A stretch of 64,000 bases of DNA from Reyranella sp. CPCC 100927 (GTDB lineage: Bacteria; Pseudomonadota; Alphaproteobacteria; Reyranellales; Reyranellaceae): NCBI RefSeq assembly GCF_007859315.1, contig NZ_VOHA01000007.1, forward strand, positions 186,001 through 250,000, in the 5' to 3' direction. The translations under genes and the position numbers were made by a program. The notes under the pieces were generated by a model. It did not search any database and was not told where the DNA came from. It saw only the letters and a program-made list of their open reading frames with translations. Positions 49,467 to 58,869 of this stretch are shown piece by piece. Position 1 is the stretch's first letter; the number at the start of each line of letters is the position of its first letter.

Positions 49467-49481
49467 GTAACGATCCTCGTA

Positions 49482-49958
49482 CTACGGTGCTTCGTAGGTG
49501 CCGGATTTACCGCCCGACTTGCGCACCAGGCGCACGTCGCCGATGGTCATGCCGCGATCGACCGCCTTGCACATGTCGTACACGGTGAGCGCCGCGACCG
49601 AGGCGGCGGTCAGCGCCTCCATTTCCACGCCGGTCTTCCCGGTGAGTTTGCAGGTCGCTTCGATGTCGACGGCGGCACGCGCCGCATCGCAGCTCAACGT
49701 CACCTGAACCGACGTCAGCGCCAGCGGGTGACAGAGCGGGATGAGATCGGGCGTGCGCTTGGCGGCCATGATGCCGGCGAGCTGGGCGACGGCCAGCACG
49801 TCGCCCTTCTTGACCGCCTTGTCCTGGATCAGCCGCAGCGTTTCCGGGCGCATGGTGATGGTGGCACGGGCGACGGCAATGCGCTCGGTCGCGGCCTTGT
49901 CGCCGACATCGACCATGCGTGCATTGCCTTCGGAGTCGAAATGGGTGAAGTCGGCCAT
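49482..49958 (-). CDS. moaC: Cyclic pyranopterin monophosphate synthase
   Basis: This enzyme makes cyclic pyranopterin monophosphate, an early step of molybdenum cofactor synthesis, working after MoaA. The ATG at 49958 has GGAGG 4-5 bases upstream and gives 158 residues, the normal length. Motifs: [31 protein letters not shown], and the C-terminal [21 protein letters not shown] with the KAVDRGM catalytic Lys region. It lies 10 bases downstream of trpC. Confidence 0.96.
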   Translation of the reverse strand: MADFTHFDSEGNARMVDVGDKAATERIAVARATITMRPETLRLIQDKAVKKGDVLAVAQLAGIMAAKRTPDLIPLCHPLALTSVQVTLSCDAARAAVDIEATCKLTGKTGVEMEALTAASVAALTVYDMCKAVDRGMTIGDVRLVRKSGGKSGTYEAP

Positions 49959-49968
49959 GGGGCCTCCG

Positions 49969-50829
49969 TCAGCCGGCAACGGGCGGCAGCGGATCGGCCA
50001 GCATCGCGCGCACGGCCGCGGCGACGTCGGGCTTGCGCATGAAACTCTCGCCGATCAGGAAGGTGCGCGCGCCGACGCGGGCCATGCGCGCGAGATCGGC
50101 CGGGCTGTCCAGCCCGCTTTCGCAGATCAACAGGCGATCATGCGGCACGGCGCGCGCCAGCGCTTCGGTCGTGCCGAGATCGACCTGCAGGGTCTTGAGG
50201 TTGCGGTTGTTGACCCCGATCAGCGGCGTGTCGAGCCGCAGCGCACGCTCCAGCTCGGCGCCGTCGTGGATTTCGGCCAGCACGTCCATGTCCCAGCGGC
50301 GCGCCAGCGTGCACAGCTCGGCGGCCTGCGCATCATCGAGGCAGGCCAGGATCAGCAGGATGCAGTCGGCGCCCAGCGCGCGGCTTTCGACGATCTGGTA
50401 GGGATCGATCATGAAATCCTTGCGCAATGCCGGCAGTGACGGTGCTGCGGTGCGCGCCGCCACCAGGTAGGTGTCGTCGCCCTGGAAGTAGGGCGTGTCC
50501 GTCAGAACCGACAGGCAGGTGGCACCGCCGGCGGCATAGGCTGCCGCCAGGCTGGGCGGATCGAAGTCGGCCCGGATCAATCCCTTGGATGGGGAGGCCT
50601 TCTTGATTTCCGCGATCAGGCCATAGCGGCCGTCGGCGACCGCCGCACGCAGCGCCGCCGTAAAACCGCGCGGCATGTCGGCCCGGCGGGCATCGGCCTC
50701 GACCTGATCCAGCGGCCGCGCCGCCTTGCGCTGGGCCACCAGCGCAGCCTTGTCGGCATTGATGCGGTCAAGCGCCGTGCCGGTAGCGGCAAAGCCGGCG
50801 ATCATCTCGAGAGTGCGGGCATCGGCCAT
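49969..50829 (-). CDS. trpC: Indole-3-glycerol phosphate synthase
   Basis: This TIM-barrel enzyme makes indole-3-glycerol phosphate in tryptophan synthesis. The family motifs [41 protein letters not shown] and [10 protein letters not shown] are intact. It has 286 residues; the about 20 C-terminal residues exceed the core. It follows trpD by 9 bases and precedes moaC by 10, the usual alphaproteobacterial trpDC-moaC-moeA operon. Confidence 0.97.
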   Translation of the reverse strand: MADARTLEMIAGFAATGTALDRINADKAALVAQRKAARPLDQVEADARRADMPRGFTAALRAAVADGRYGLIAEIKKASPSKGLIRADFDPPSLAAAYAAGGATCLSVLTDTPYFQGDDTYLVAARTAAPSLPALRKDFMIDPYQIVESRALGADCILLILACLDDAQAAELCTLARRWDMDVLAEIHDGAELERALRLDTPLIGVNNRNLKTLQVDLGTTEALARAVPHDRLLICESGLDSPADLARMARVGARTFLIGESFMRKPDVAAAVRAMLADPLPPVAG

Positions 50830-50838
50830 GGTTCGACC

Positions 50839-51888
50839 TCACGCCTTGACGCCGCAGATCGCGACCAGCTTGTCGAGCGCGGCCATCGCCTTGCCCGAGG
50901 CGATGGCCTGGGCAGCCATGGCGGCGCCTTCCTTCAGGGTGACGACCTTGCCGGCCACGGTGAGGGCGGCGCCGGCATTGAGCAGCACGATGTCGCGGAA
51001 AGGACTGCGTTCGCCGGCCAGCACGCTGCGGATGGCGGCGGCATTGTAGGCGGGGTCCCGGCCCTTGAGCTGGTCGAGCGTCGCACGTGGCAGATCGGCG
51101 TCTTCCGGCGCGATCTCGAACTCGCGCACGGAAACCTGGCCGCCATCGCCGGCCACCATCTCGGCCGCGTAGGTCGTGGTGGTGGTGGTGATCTCGTCCA
51201 TGCCGTCGGCGCCGTGCACCACCAGGGCGCGCTCCAGGCCGATTTGCCCGAGCGCCTCGGCAACAGGCCGCACCCATTTGCGATCATACACGCCCACCAG
51301 CTGGCGGCGGACCAGCGCCGGGTTCGACAGCGGCCCCAGCATGTTGAAGATGGTACGCGTCGGCGCCAGTTCGACGCGGGGGCCGGCCACGTTTCGCATG
51401 GCGCTGTGGTGGCGCGGCGCCATCAGGAAGCAGATGCCGGCCTCGCGCAGCGACCGCTCGAGCGTCTCCACCGATAGTTCGAGGCCCACGCCCAGCGCAC
51501 CCAGGACATCGCCGGCACCGGATTTGGATGTGAAGGCGCGATTGCCGTGCTTGGCCACCGGCACGCCGCAGCCGGCAACGACGAAGGCCGAGGCGCTCGA
51601 TACGTTGTAGGTGCCATGGTGGTCGCCGCCGGTCCCGACAATGTCGATAGCGCCGACAGGAGCCTCGACCTTCAGTACCTTGGCACGCATGACGGCTGCG
51701 CCGCCGGCCAGTTCCTCCGCCGTCTCGCCGCGTACCCGCAAGGCCATCAGGAAGGCACCCATTTGCGCTGGCGTCGCGTTGCCCGCCGTCATGATGTCGA
51801 ACGCACGCTCGGCCTCCGGCCGCGTCAGGCCGGCGCCCGTGCCAACCTTGGCCAGAAGCTGCCGGAACTCGTCGATATCGCCACTCAC
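50839..51888 (-). CDS. trpD: Anthranilate phosphoribosyltransferase
   Basis: This transfers the phosphoribosyl group to anthranilate in tryptophan synthesis. The PRPP-binding GTGGD motif is at residues 85-89, followed by NVSSASAFV and KHGNRAFTSKSG. The GTG start at 51888 (CGAGGATGGCGCG upstream) gives the normal 349 residues; the open frame extends upstream but with an Arg-rich, non-family sequence. trpG, which often precedes trpD in this order, is not next to it; a divergent Sel1 gene lies there instead. Confidence 0.95.
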   Translation of the reverse strand: MSGDIDEFRQLLAKVGTGAGLTRPEAERAFDIMTAGNATPAQMGAFLMALRVRGETAEELAGGAAVMRAKVLKVEAPVGAIDIVGTGGDHHGTYNVSSASAFVVAGCGVPVAKHGNRAFTSKSGAGDVLGALGVGLELSVETLERSLREAGICFLMAPRHHSAMRNVAGPRVELAPTRTIFNMLGPLSNPALVRRQLVGVYDRKWVRPVAEALGQIGLERALVVHGADGMDEITTTTTTYAAEMVAGDGGQVSVREFEIAPEDADLPRATLDQLKGRDPAYNAAAIRSVLAGERSPFRDIVLLNAGAALTVAGKVVTLKEGAAMAAQAIASGKAMAALDKLVAICGVKA

Positions 51889-51978
51889 CGCGCCATCCTC
51901 GAAAAACCGATCGCGGCAGCTATAGCCATTGCGCCGGGGCAAGTCGACTCGGCGTGTCCGGCCCAAGCGCAGGAATGC

Positions 51979-52040
51979 AATCTACAACTGTAGATTAGTA
52001 TAAATATACAAATACTATACTAATATGAGAGAATTCTCTC
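51979..52040. promoter_or_regulatory. AT-rich region with three consecutive dyads upstream of the Sel1 gene
   Basis: In a GC-rich window this 62-base stretch is mostly A/T. It holds AATCTACA-AC-TGTAGATT (51979-51996), then ATTAGTATA (51994-52002) paired with TATACTAAT (52016-52024), then the perfect 14-base palindrome GAGAGAATTCTCTC (52027-52040). The last ends 10 bases before the Sel1 ATG. They look like stacked operator sites over a promoter; the regulator is unknown. Confidence 0.7.
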
Positions 52041-52050
52041 TTGGCAGGAT

Positions 52051-53694
52051 ATGATGACCCGGCAACCGATTCATCGCGCCACCATCGTGGCAGCCGCAGG
52101 CTTTTTGGCCATGACCGTACTGTCGTGGGCGTCGGGGCCAGCCGCGGCCGGCCCGTATGAAGACGGGATTGCGGCCTATCGGCGGGGTGATGGCGCGACC
52201 GGCAATCGTCTGCTCCGTCCCATGGCAGAGCGCGGTGACATGCAGGCCCAGCTGATCGTCGCGTGGGCATATCACCTCGGCAAAGGTGTCGAGAAAGATA
52301 GCGAGGAGGCGATCAAGTGGTATCGACGTGTGGCCGAGCAAGGTCACGCGAGCGCTCAGGAGGCTCTCGGTTTCATCTATGCGGAGCGGCTCGATGGTGA
52401 GCCGGATTTCGTCGAAGCGGCCACCTGGTTCCGCAAGGCAGCGACGCAGGGCAACGTCGGCGCCCAATATTACCTCGGCGTTCTCTACTTCGCGGGACGT
52501 GGCGTGCCGCCCGATCCCGTGCGTGCCTATCTCTGGTTCGAAAGTGCCGCGCGGCGGCTGGCCAGCGACCCCGAGCTCCGCACTGCGGCGCAGCGACTGC
52601 GCAACCTGGCTGCGCGGAGCATGAACCCGGCTGAGATCGCCGTGGCACGAATGGTGGTTGATGCGGCGCCAGCAGGTCTCGCTTTGCTGCCGGGGCGACC
52701 TTCCATGCAGGATGCCATCGCCGCTTTTCGCCATGATGATGACGTCACGGCAGTCGAGCGCCTGCGGCCGCTCGCGGAACAAGGCGTCGCCGACGCTCAA
52801 ATCTGGTTGGCGATGGCCTATCTGCGTGGGCGGGGCATTCCGCGCGACAGCGTCCTGGCCGCCGCCTGGTTTCGCAGGGCTGCCGAGCAGGGAGACGCCC
52901 GTGCTCAATGCGAACTTGGGTTCCTGTACCACCGTGGCAACGGCGTACCACAGGACATGGTTTTGGCGGCGGCATGGTATCGCAAGGCGGCCGAGCAGGG
53001 GCTCGTCGAAGGCCAGCTGTGGCTCGGCAACATGTATGCCGGCGGTCATGGCGTGGAAAAGGACCCGGCCGAGGGCGCGCGGTGGCTTCGTCGGGCCGCT
53101 GAACAAGGCTATGCCAACGCCCAGTACTATCTCGGCACAATCCACGAGTCCGGCCGTGGCGTTGAGCGCAGTGATACGATGGCGGCGAACTGGTATCGCA
53201 AAGCGGCTCAGCAGCACTATCCCGAGGCCCAGTACAACCTCGGCATCTTGCACCAGGCTGGCCGTGGCGTGGTTCAGGACAACAAGGCTGCCGCTGACTG
53301 GTACCGTCAAGCGGCGGAGCAAGGTGACGCCAGAGCGCAGGCCCACTTGGGTTGGATGCTGAGCAGGGGCACCGGCGTGCTCCAGAACGATCAAATCGCG
53401 GCTTACTGGTACAGCCGCGCCGCCCGTCAGGGCCATCCGGTCGCCCAACATAGCCTCGGCCAAGCGTACACCGATGGTCGAGGCGTCGTGCAGGACTTTG
53501 TTCAGGCGTACCAATGGTTGGAGCTGGCGGCAGCGTCACAGGCGGTGGCCAACGACCTGATGCTGCAACACCGGACGCGCCAAGCGCGTTCGGAAGCGGC
53601 GAGTCGGATGACCGCCGATCAAATCGAGGAGGGACGACGCTTGGCTGCCGACTTCAAGCCGGCATTGGAACTGCAAGCGTGGCCATCACCATAG
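52051..53694 (+). CDS. Exported Sel1-repeat protein with duplicated architecture
   Basis: A Sec signal peptide (hydrophobic core about residues 12-28, cleavage near AAAG at 32-35) is followed by ten Sel1-like repeats of about 36 residues. They form two modules. Module 1 (about 36-205) has a cap of the form EDGIAAYRRGD...LLRPMAERG, three repeats and a helical tail; module 2 (about 215-540) has a matching cap DAIAAFRHDD...RLRPLAEQG, seven repeats and a similar tail. Repeat hallmarks are GRGV..D and WYRKAAEQG. Sel1 proteins act as scaffolds in protein quality control, envelope signalling and host interaction. The A/T-rich upstream region differs from its neighbours. Product 547 residues. Confidence 0.88.
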   Translation: MMTRQPIHRATIVAAAGFLAMTVLSWASGPAAAGPYEDGIAAYRRGDGATGNRLLRPMAERGDMQAQLIVAWAYHLGKGVEKDSEEAIKWYRRVAEQGHASAQEALGFIYAERLDGEPDFVEAATWFRKAATQGNVGAQYYLGVLYFAGRGVPPDPVRAYLWFESAARRLASDPELRTAAQRLRNLAARSMNPAEIAVARMVVDAAPAGLALLPGRPSMQDAIAAFRHDDDVTAVERLRPLAEQGVADAQIWLAMAYLRGRGIPRDSVLAAAWFRRAAEQGDARAQCELGFLYHRGNGVPQDMVLAAAWYRKAAEQGLVEGQLWLGNMYAGGHGVEKDPAEGARWLRRAAEQGYANAQYYLGTIHESGRGVERSDTMAANWYRKAAQQHYPEAQYNLGILHQAGRGVVQDNKAAADWYRQAAEQGDARAQAHLGWMLSRGTGVLQNDQIAAYWYSRAARQGHPVAQHSLGQAYTDGRGVVQDFVQAYQWLELAAASQAVANDLMLQHRTRQARSEAASRMTADQIEEGRRLAADFKPALELQAWPSP

Positions 53695-53767
53695 GACACA
53701 GCGAGGCATCTTTCCGGAGGGTATTCGCGGTCGAGAAGAAACCCCGCTGCGTTTAGCGGACGTTGGT

Positions 53768-55405
53768 CTACCGACCATCGCTCCCGCGGCCGCTCAGGGA
53801 CCGCATCCAGGAACCGCCATGTGATCGCGACGGGCTGCGCGAGGCTCCGGGCGTCCGCGATGCGCCGTCAGCACCCGCATGTCCTTTGCCGGGACCGTTG
53901 CCACGGCCCTGATGTCGCTCGCTACGCTGTCCGTGTGCGCGCGCACCATCGTCATGGTGGCGGCTGCCCTCACGCCGGCTGTCGCCGTGGGCGGGGCGCT
54001 CCCGCTTGTGTCCGGGCTGATTGCGGCCGGCGTGGTCGGCACCACCGCGCACGCCGTCACCGGCGCGATGGGGATGGCGCGACGGCCGGTCCTCATGCCG
54101 TGGTGCATCGCCGCGTCCGCCCGCGCCGTGACCCCGGGGGCCGCGACCGTGACCATGACGCTCGCCGCTGTGCTGCTCGCGTCGCCCGCCATGACCACCA
54201 CCGCCGTGGCTGCGGCGGCCCTGCATGCTGGCCGGCGGCGGCGCCGTGACGGTGCCGTCGGCGATGCCCGCGTGATGGAACGGGTGATCGATCAAGACCG
54301 GGATCTTCTGGCGCGTGGTGCGCTCGATGTCGCGCAGATAGCCTCTCTCGCCGGCATCGCAGAACGCGATCGCGGCGCCATCGGCGCCGGCACGCGCCGT
54401 GCGGCCGATACGGTGCACGTAGCTCTCCGGCTCATTGGGCAGGTCGAGATTGAAAACGTGGGTCACGTCGTCGATGTCGATGCCGCGGGCGGCGATGTCG
54501 GTCGCCACCAGGACGCGCAGCCGACCATCCTTGAACTGGGCCAGCGCCTTCTGACGCGCGCCCTGCGACTTGTTGCCGTGAATGGCGGCCGACGGAATCT
54601 CGGCCTTGTCCAGCGCGTCGGACACCTTGTTGGCGCCGTTCTTGGTGCGGGTGAAGACCAGGGCACGCCGGATCGTCGGATCCTGCAGCAGATGGACCAG
54701 CAGCTCGCGCTTGCGGGTGCTGTCGACGAACAGGACCTGTTGTGTGATGCGTTCGACCGTGGTGGCCGGCGGTGTCACTTCGATCTTCACGGGTTCGCGC
54801 AGCAGATCGCGCGCCAGCGTGGCGATATCGGCCGGCATGGTGGCCGACAGCAGCGCCGTCTGGCGCTCGGCCGGCAGCAGTCGCACGATGCGGCGCACGT
54901 CATGGATGAAGCCCATGTCCAGCATCCGGTCGGCTTCGTCGAGAACGAAGACCTCGAGGCTGTCGAGCGACAGCGCCCGCTGTCCGATGAGGTCGAGCAG
55001 GCGGCCCGGCGTGGCGACCAGGATATCGACGCCACGCTGCAACGTCTGGATCTGCGGCCGCTCGCTGACGCCGCCGAACACGCAGGCCGTGCGCAGCGGC
55101 AGGAAGCGGCCGTAACGGCTGAAGCTCTCGCCGATCTGCACCGCCAGTTCGCGCGTCGGCGCCAGGATCAGGGCGCGGCACGTGCGTGATGCCGGGCGGC
55201 GGTGGTTGCTTGCCAGCCGATGCAGGATCGGCAGCGCGAAGGCGGCCGTCTTGCCGGTACCGGTCTGGGCGATGCCGAGCAGGTCGCGGCTGGCGAGCAG
55301 CGGCGGGATGGCCTTCTGCTGGATCGGGGTGGGGGTCTCGTAGCCATCGGCTGCCAGCGCGCGCGCGAGGGGTTCGGCGAGCTGGAGGTCGGTGAACGTT
55401 GTCAT
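53768..55405 (-). CDS. DEAD-box RNA helicase (RhlE/DeaD-like) with long His/Gly/Arg-rich tail
   Basis: This ATP-dependent RNA helicase probably acts in ribosome assembly or RNA decay. Core motifs: PTPIQQKAI, Walker A AQTGTGKT at 46-53, DEAD at 156-159, SAT near 187, ARGIDIDDV and [10 protein letters not shown]. The core ends near residue 375. The remaining 160 residues or so are low-complexity, dominated by His, Gly, Arg, Ser and Ala, with repeated HG/RG/RH pairs; such tails usually bind RNA non-specifically. The His content is high. A long leader with its own promoter precedes the gene. Confidence 0.92.
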   Translation of the reverse strand: MTTFTDLQLAEPLARALAADGYETPTPIQQKAIPPLLASRDLLGIAQTGTGKTAAFALPILHRLASNHRRPASRTCRALILAPTRELAVQIGESFSRYGRFLPLRTACVFGGVSERPQIQTLQRGVDILVATPGRLLDLIGQRALSLDSLEVFVLDEADRMLDMGFIHDVRRIVRLLPAERQTALLSATMPADIATLARDLLREPVKIEVTPPATTVERITQQVLFVDSTRKRELLVHLLQDPTIRRALVFTRTKNGANKVSDALDKAEIPSAAIHGNKSQGARQKALAQFKDGRLRVLVATDIAARGIDIDDVTHVFNLDLPNEPESYVHRIGRTARAGADGAAIAFCDAGERGYLRDIERTTRQKIPVLIDHPFHHAGIADGTVTAPPPASMQGRRSHGGGGHGGRREQHSGERHGHGRGPRGHGAGGRGDAPRHEDRPSRHPHRAGDGVRGGADHAGRNQPGHKRERPAHGDSRREGSRHHDDGARAHGQRSERHQGRGNGPGKGHAGADGASRTPGASRSPSRSHGGSWMRSLSGRGSDGR

Positions 55406-55616
55406 TTTCTGAAGATGTCTTTCAAACAGACGCGCCCCGCCCGATTGTGAGCATGCAGGCGCACGCAGACATCCCTCGCGCCCAACGCAGTCAGGCGCAT
55501 GCGGAACGTCCGCAACTCAAACCCTGGCTCGCGACGGCGGGTTCTGGGGGGTGTCTCAGCAGCGCGTTGATAAGCCAGCTTGAAAGCGGCAGGCACGCGT
55601 TACCGCGAGAAGAGAC

Positions 55617-55671
55617 CAAACGTCTAACGTTTGATGACGAACGATATGTGCGTTTTGCCGGCCAAAGTCAA
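55617..55671 (-). promoter_or_regulatory. Candidate helicase promoter and start-site dyad
   Basis: On the minus strand TTGACT (complement of 55666-55671) and CATATC (complement of 55643-55648) are 17 bases apart. The predicted start near 55636 gives a leader of about 230 bases before the helicase ATG at 55405. A perfect dyad CAAACGT-tag-ACGTTTG (55617-55633) lies at the predicted 5' end of the transcript. Long leaders are common for cold-inducible helicases. The rest of the 339-base gap (55406-55744) holds no gene that I can see. Confidence 0.5.
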
Positions 55672-55704
55672 CCACGCTGATGACGCAGGGCGGGAGGCTG
55701 TGTT

Positions 55705-55738
55705 GTCCTCCCGAGCGCAGCGGGGCGCTCGGGAGGAC
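55705..55738. repeat. Hairpin repeat after the alpha/beta hydrolase gene
   Basis: GTCCTCCCGAGCG (55705-55717) and CGCTCGGGAGGAC (55726-55738) are perfect 13-base arms with an 8-base loop. It starts six bases beyond the hydrolase stop codon and may end that transcript. It is related in sequence to the GTCATCCCGAGCG palindromes at 61.0 and 62.9 kb. Confidence 0.7.
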
Positions 55739-55744
55739 GAGATC

Positions 55745-56533
55745 TCAGTTCAACGTCGCCAGCGCCCGCAGGACGGCGTCGGGCTTTTCGTGACCGACCA
55801 GATGTCCGGCTTCCGGAATGGTCACGACGCGGGCGTCGGCGATGCCGGCGCGGAAGGCCTCGGCGTAGGGCAGCGGGATGAGCTTGTCGTTCTCGCCCCA
55901 GACGATCAGCGTGCGCGCCTTGATGCGGTAGAGCCGGTCCGACAGGCCGCGGTCGGGAATCGGGAACAGCATCTTGCCGGCCATGCCCAGGCGTCGGGCG
56001 TTCATCACCATGAAGTCGGCGAGGAACTTGATGTCGTTGAGGTCGCCGCCCGGCGCCATCAGCTTGCTGCCGCGCTCGACATCGTGGAAGAGATAGCCGG
56101 GGAACTCTTGCGGCAACATCGCGAACAGATCGGGCAGGGGATGCTGGTCCAGCCAGAGGCCGGCCGAGGCGACCAGGCACAGCCGTTCGATCTCGTTGGG
56201 CGCCAGCGCCGCCATTTCAGCCGCGATCATGCCGCCCATCGACAGCCCGCAGACCAGCGGCTTGGACAGATCAAGCGCGTCCCAGACGTCATAGGTGTGC
56301 AGCGCGATGTCGAGCATCGTGCGCAGCCGGTCTTCGCCCGTCGAGTCCTCGTAGCCGGGCAGCAACGGCGCATGCACGCGGTAGCGTGTCGCCAATGCCG
56401 CCAGGAACGGATCCTCGCGCATCAGCCCGCCGGCACCGTGCAGGAACAACAGCGGTGGGCCATCGCCGCCTTCATGCACGCGGATCCTGGCGCGGCCGCC
56501 GGCAACGTCGATCAGGCGGGAGGTGAGGGGCAT
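55745..56533 (-). CDS. Alpha/beta hydrolase
   Basis: This 262-residue serine hydrolase has the oxyanion motif FLHGAGG near residue 30, nucleophile Ser98 in CGLSMGGM, an acid in WGENDKLIP and catalytic His in EAGHLVGHE. The short lid (LFAMLPQEFPGYLF) suggests a small substrate; it resembles enol-lactone or C-C bond hydrolases but the substrate is not deducible. AGGAACACACC precedes the ATG. It is the last gene of a leftward cluster with the deacylase and the flavin monooxygenase (gaps of 9 and 31 bases), so these three are probably one operon. Confidence 0.85.
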   Translation of the reverse strand: MPLTSRLIDVAGGRARIRVHEGGDGPPLLFLHGAGGLMREDPFLAALATRYRVHAPLLPGYEDSTGEDRLRTMLDIALHTYDVWDALDLSKPLVCGLSMGGMIAAEMAALAPNEIERLCLVASAGLWLDQHPLPDLFAMLPQEFPGYLFHDVERGSKLMAPGGDLNDIKFLADFMVMNARRLGMAGKMLFPIPDRGLSDRLYRIKARTLIVWGENDKLIPLPYAEAFRAGIADARVVTIPEAGHLVGHEKPDAVLRALATLN

Positions 56534-56542
56534 GGTGTGTTC

Positions 56543-57481
56543 CTAGGGTTGCGGGAAACGCGCGCTGGCGATGCCGAAATAATAGAATTCAACCAGAGGC
56601 TTCGGCTTGGCTTGCGGGAAGATCACGAAGCCGTCGCGCGCCGCCGTCAGGATCTCGCCGTCGGCGCGGCGTGCGATGATGTCGCCGTGCTTGACGGCAT
56701 CACCCGATACGAACGGCCGCTCCAGACGGTCGTCGGCGGCAAGCGCATAGACCGCGTCGATCACCTCGATGGCGCGCCGCGCACTGCGCGCGGGAGCCGG
56801 CACGTCGATCAATCCCAGATGCGCCATCGCATTGTCGATCGCGCGGCGCGCCACGTGCGGCGCCTGGCTGTCGCGGTGCTGGCCGCACTCGATGGTGACG
56901 CCGTAGCCGCCGGACTGGCGCATGTATTCGGTGGTGCCGACGCCCTTGGCCCACGACGTGCCCGGCAAACCGCGCTGCGCGAGGCCCTGCTGGGCGCGCA
57001 CATGGGCGGCAAGAAAGCCATGCATCAGCAATGATGGTCCCAGGCAGGCGGCGAACGCCCCTTCCTCGGCAGCCCAGCGAAAGGGTTCGATCGGGCCCGC
57101 GTTGTTCGAGGGGCCGACGAAGACGAACGGCTCGCCGGTGCCGCTGAAGGAGTGGATGTCGAGCAGGACGTCGTGCTCGCGCAACAGCGGACAGAGGACG
57201 TTGGCGACCCGATCCTCGTAGCATTGGGGCGGGATGTATTCGTGCAGATCGCGATTGAGGTTGCGATCGCCTTCGCGCGTGCCCTGATCATAGGCCTTGC
57301 GGTTGGCGATCGGCACGAACGTGACGTGGCCGCGTTGAACGGCCAGCCTGCCATCGCGGCAGTCGGCGATCGTCGTGCGGATCGCTTCGGTGCCGCAGGT
57401 TTCGTTGCCGTGCACGGCACCCAGGACAAGAAGCTTCGGGCCGGGTTCCAGGCCAGCGAAACGCACGATCTCCACGGTCAT
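56543..57481 (-). CDS. M14-family deacylase (succinylglutamate desuccinylase/aspartoacylase-like)
   Basis: This is a zinc-dependent hydrolase that removes an acyl group from an N-acyl amino compound. Zinc ligands are His24 and Glu27 in GAVHGNETCG and His110 in LLDIHSF; RNLNRD at 73-78 carries the substrate-carboxylate arginines and TIECGQH the catalytic Glu. All key residues are present, so it is likely active. It has 312 residues with a C-terminal beta-rich domain. It could act on N-acetyl-aspartate, N-succinyl-glutamate or another N-acyl substrate; no arginine-catabolism (ast) genes are next to it. Confidence 0.85.
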   Translation of the reverse strand: MTVEIVRFAGLEPGPKLLVLGAVHGNETCGTEAIRTTIADCRDGRLAVQRGHVTFVPIANRKAYDQGTREGDRNLNRDLHEYIPPQCYEDRVANVLCPLLREHDVLLDIHSFSGTGEPFVFVGPSNNAGPIEPFRWAAEEGAFAACLGPSLLMHGFLAAHVRAQQGLAQRGLPGTSWAKGVGTTEYMRQSGGYGVTIECGQHRDSQAPHVARRAIDNAMAHLGLIDVPAPARSARRAIEVIDAVYALAADDRLERPFVSGDAVKHGDIIARRADGEILTAARDGFVIFPQAKPKPLVEFYYFGIASARFPQP

Positions 57482-57512
57482 CGGCGAGGTCCTGCCGGTT
57501 TGCGCTACACGA

Positions 57513-58745
57513 TCACTCGGCAGCCTGCCGGCGTTCGGTGTCGTGCATCGGCTTGATCCAGAAGCGGTCCTCGTTGCGCCATTCCGGGAACATCTCGGCC
57601 TTCAGGCGCGGCATCACCTTCTCGGCGAAGAGCTGCGTGGAGTGCCGCACCTTGTCGCCCGGCATGTCGCCGACCTGGAACAGGGCGAAGATGTTGCCCA
57701 CGCGCAGCGTCTTGGCGAGGTCGACCATGCGGTCGTAGACCGTCTGCGGCGAGCCCGCGATGACATAGCCCTGATCAACCAGGTCCTTCCAGGTGAGCGT
57801 CGGATAGTTGCGCAGCTGTGCCTGGGTCAGCTGCGTGATCATGTTGGCCTGCAGGGTCTTGATGGTGCGATAGCCGGGCGCGTCGGCGAAGCCCGGATAC
57901 ACGTGCAGGCAGCGATTGTAGAAATAGTGGACGTGCGGCGCGTAGAGGCGTTCGGCCTCGGCATCGGTTTCGGCAACGCAGATCACCTGCGCGAAGCCGC
58001 CGCGATAGGGGCTGTCATCCTTGCCGCTCTTGGCGACGCGCTCCCAGTAGCCGTCCATCAGCTGCTTGGCGCGCAAATAGCCCGAGTAGCTGAGGTAGCA
58101 ATAGGTGTAGTCGAACTCGAGGCAGAAATCGTAGGTCTCCAGCGACCCGCCGCCGGGAATGAAGATCGGCGGCCGCGGCCGCTGGATCGGCTTGGGCCAG
58201 CAGTTGACGTAGCGCAGCTGGGTGTAGCGGCCGTTGAAGGCAAACGGCTCGTCCTCGCGCCACGCCCTCATGATCAACTCGTGCGCCTCGGCGTACTTCT
58301 CGCGCGTCAGCGCCGGGATCTGGCCATAGGCATAGTTGGTGTCCATCGACGTGCCGACCGGGAAGCCGGCCACCAGCCGTCCGCCGGTGATCACGTCGAG
58401 CATGGCGAATTCCTCGGCCACGCGAATCGGCGGGTTGTAGAGCGCGATCGAATCGCCCAGCACCATGATCGCCGCTTTCGACGTGCGTCGCGACAATGCC
58501 GCCGCCATCAGGTTGGGCGACGGCATCAGGCCATAGGCGTTGGCGTGATGCTCGTTCACACCCAGCGCATCGAAGCCCATCTTTTCGGCGAACTCGAGCT
58601 GGTCCAGGTACTCGTGATAGACGTGATGGCCGCGCTTGGCGTCGTACAGCGTTGAGGGGATGTCGACCCAGACCGATCGATGCTTCTCGCGAAAGTCGTC
58701 CGGCAGATGCGGCCACGGCATCAGGTGGAACCAGGTGAACTTCAT
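57513..58745 (-). CDS. LLM-class flavin-dependent oxidoreductase
   Basis: This is a bacterial-luciferase-like TIM-barrel enzyme of 410 residues that would use reduced flavin and oxygen to oxidise a small molecule. Recognisable features are the N-terminal MKFTWFHLMPWPHLPDDF-type strand, ALGVNEHHANAYGLMPSPNL, GRLVAGFPVGT and the C-terminal AGSPQTVYDRMVDL segment. CCGGAGGACGGG gives a good ribosome site. The flavin is presumably supplied by a reductase elsewhere. It begins the three-gene operon with the deacylase and hydrolase, 124 bases downstream of the guanidinium exporter gene. Confidence 0.88.
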   Translation of the reverse strand: MKFTWFHLMPWPHLPDDFREKHRSVWVDIPSTLYDAKRGHHVYHEYLDQLEFAEKMGFDALGVNEHHANAYGLMPSPNLMAAALSRRTSKAAIMVLGDSIALYNPPIRVAEEFAMLDVITGGRLVAGFPVGTSMDTNYAYGQIPALTREKYAEAHELIMRAWREDEPFAFNGRYTQLRYVNCWPKPIQRPRPPIFIPGGGSLETYDFCLEFDYTYCYLSYSGYLRAKQLMDGYWERVAKSGKDDSPYRGGFAQVICVAETDAEAERLYAPHVHYFYNRCLHVYPGFADAPGYRTIKTLQANMITQLTQAQLRNYPTLTWKDLVDQGYVIAGSPQTVYDRMVDLAKTLRVGNIFALFQVGDMPGDKVRHSTQLFAEKVMPRLKAEMFPEWRNEDRFWIKPMHDTERRQAAE

Positions 58746-58772
58746 CCCGTCCTCCGGCGGTCCATGATTTTT

Positions 58773-58798
58773 CGCCGGCAGCCTAATGGCTGCCGGCG
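58773..58798. terminator. Strong stem between the exporter and the monooxygenase gene
   Basis: CGCCGGCAGCC-taat-GGCTGCCGGCG is a perfect 11-base stem. On the minus strand it is followed by AAAAATC and not by a T-run, so termination would be partial or Rho-assisted. It decides whether the riboswitch upstream of the exporter also controls the monooxygenase operon. Confidence 0.5.
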
Positions 58799-58869
58799 AT
58801 CATGAACAACTGTTCATCCGGTGCTATCCGCGCTGCGGAACAACGCAGCCGCGCGATAAAAGCGGGGCT

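Noticed and set aside
53821-54249. Plus-strand gene opposite the helicase tail
   Set aside because: The frame mirrors the low-complexity His/Gly/Arg tail and has no ribosome site or conserved motif.
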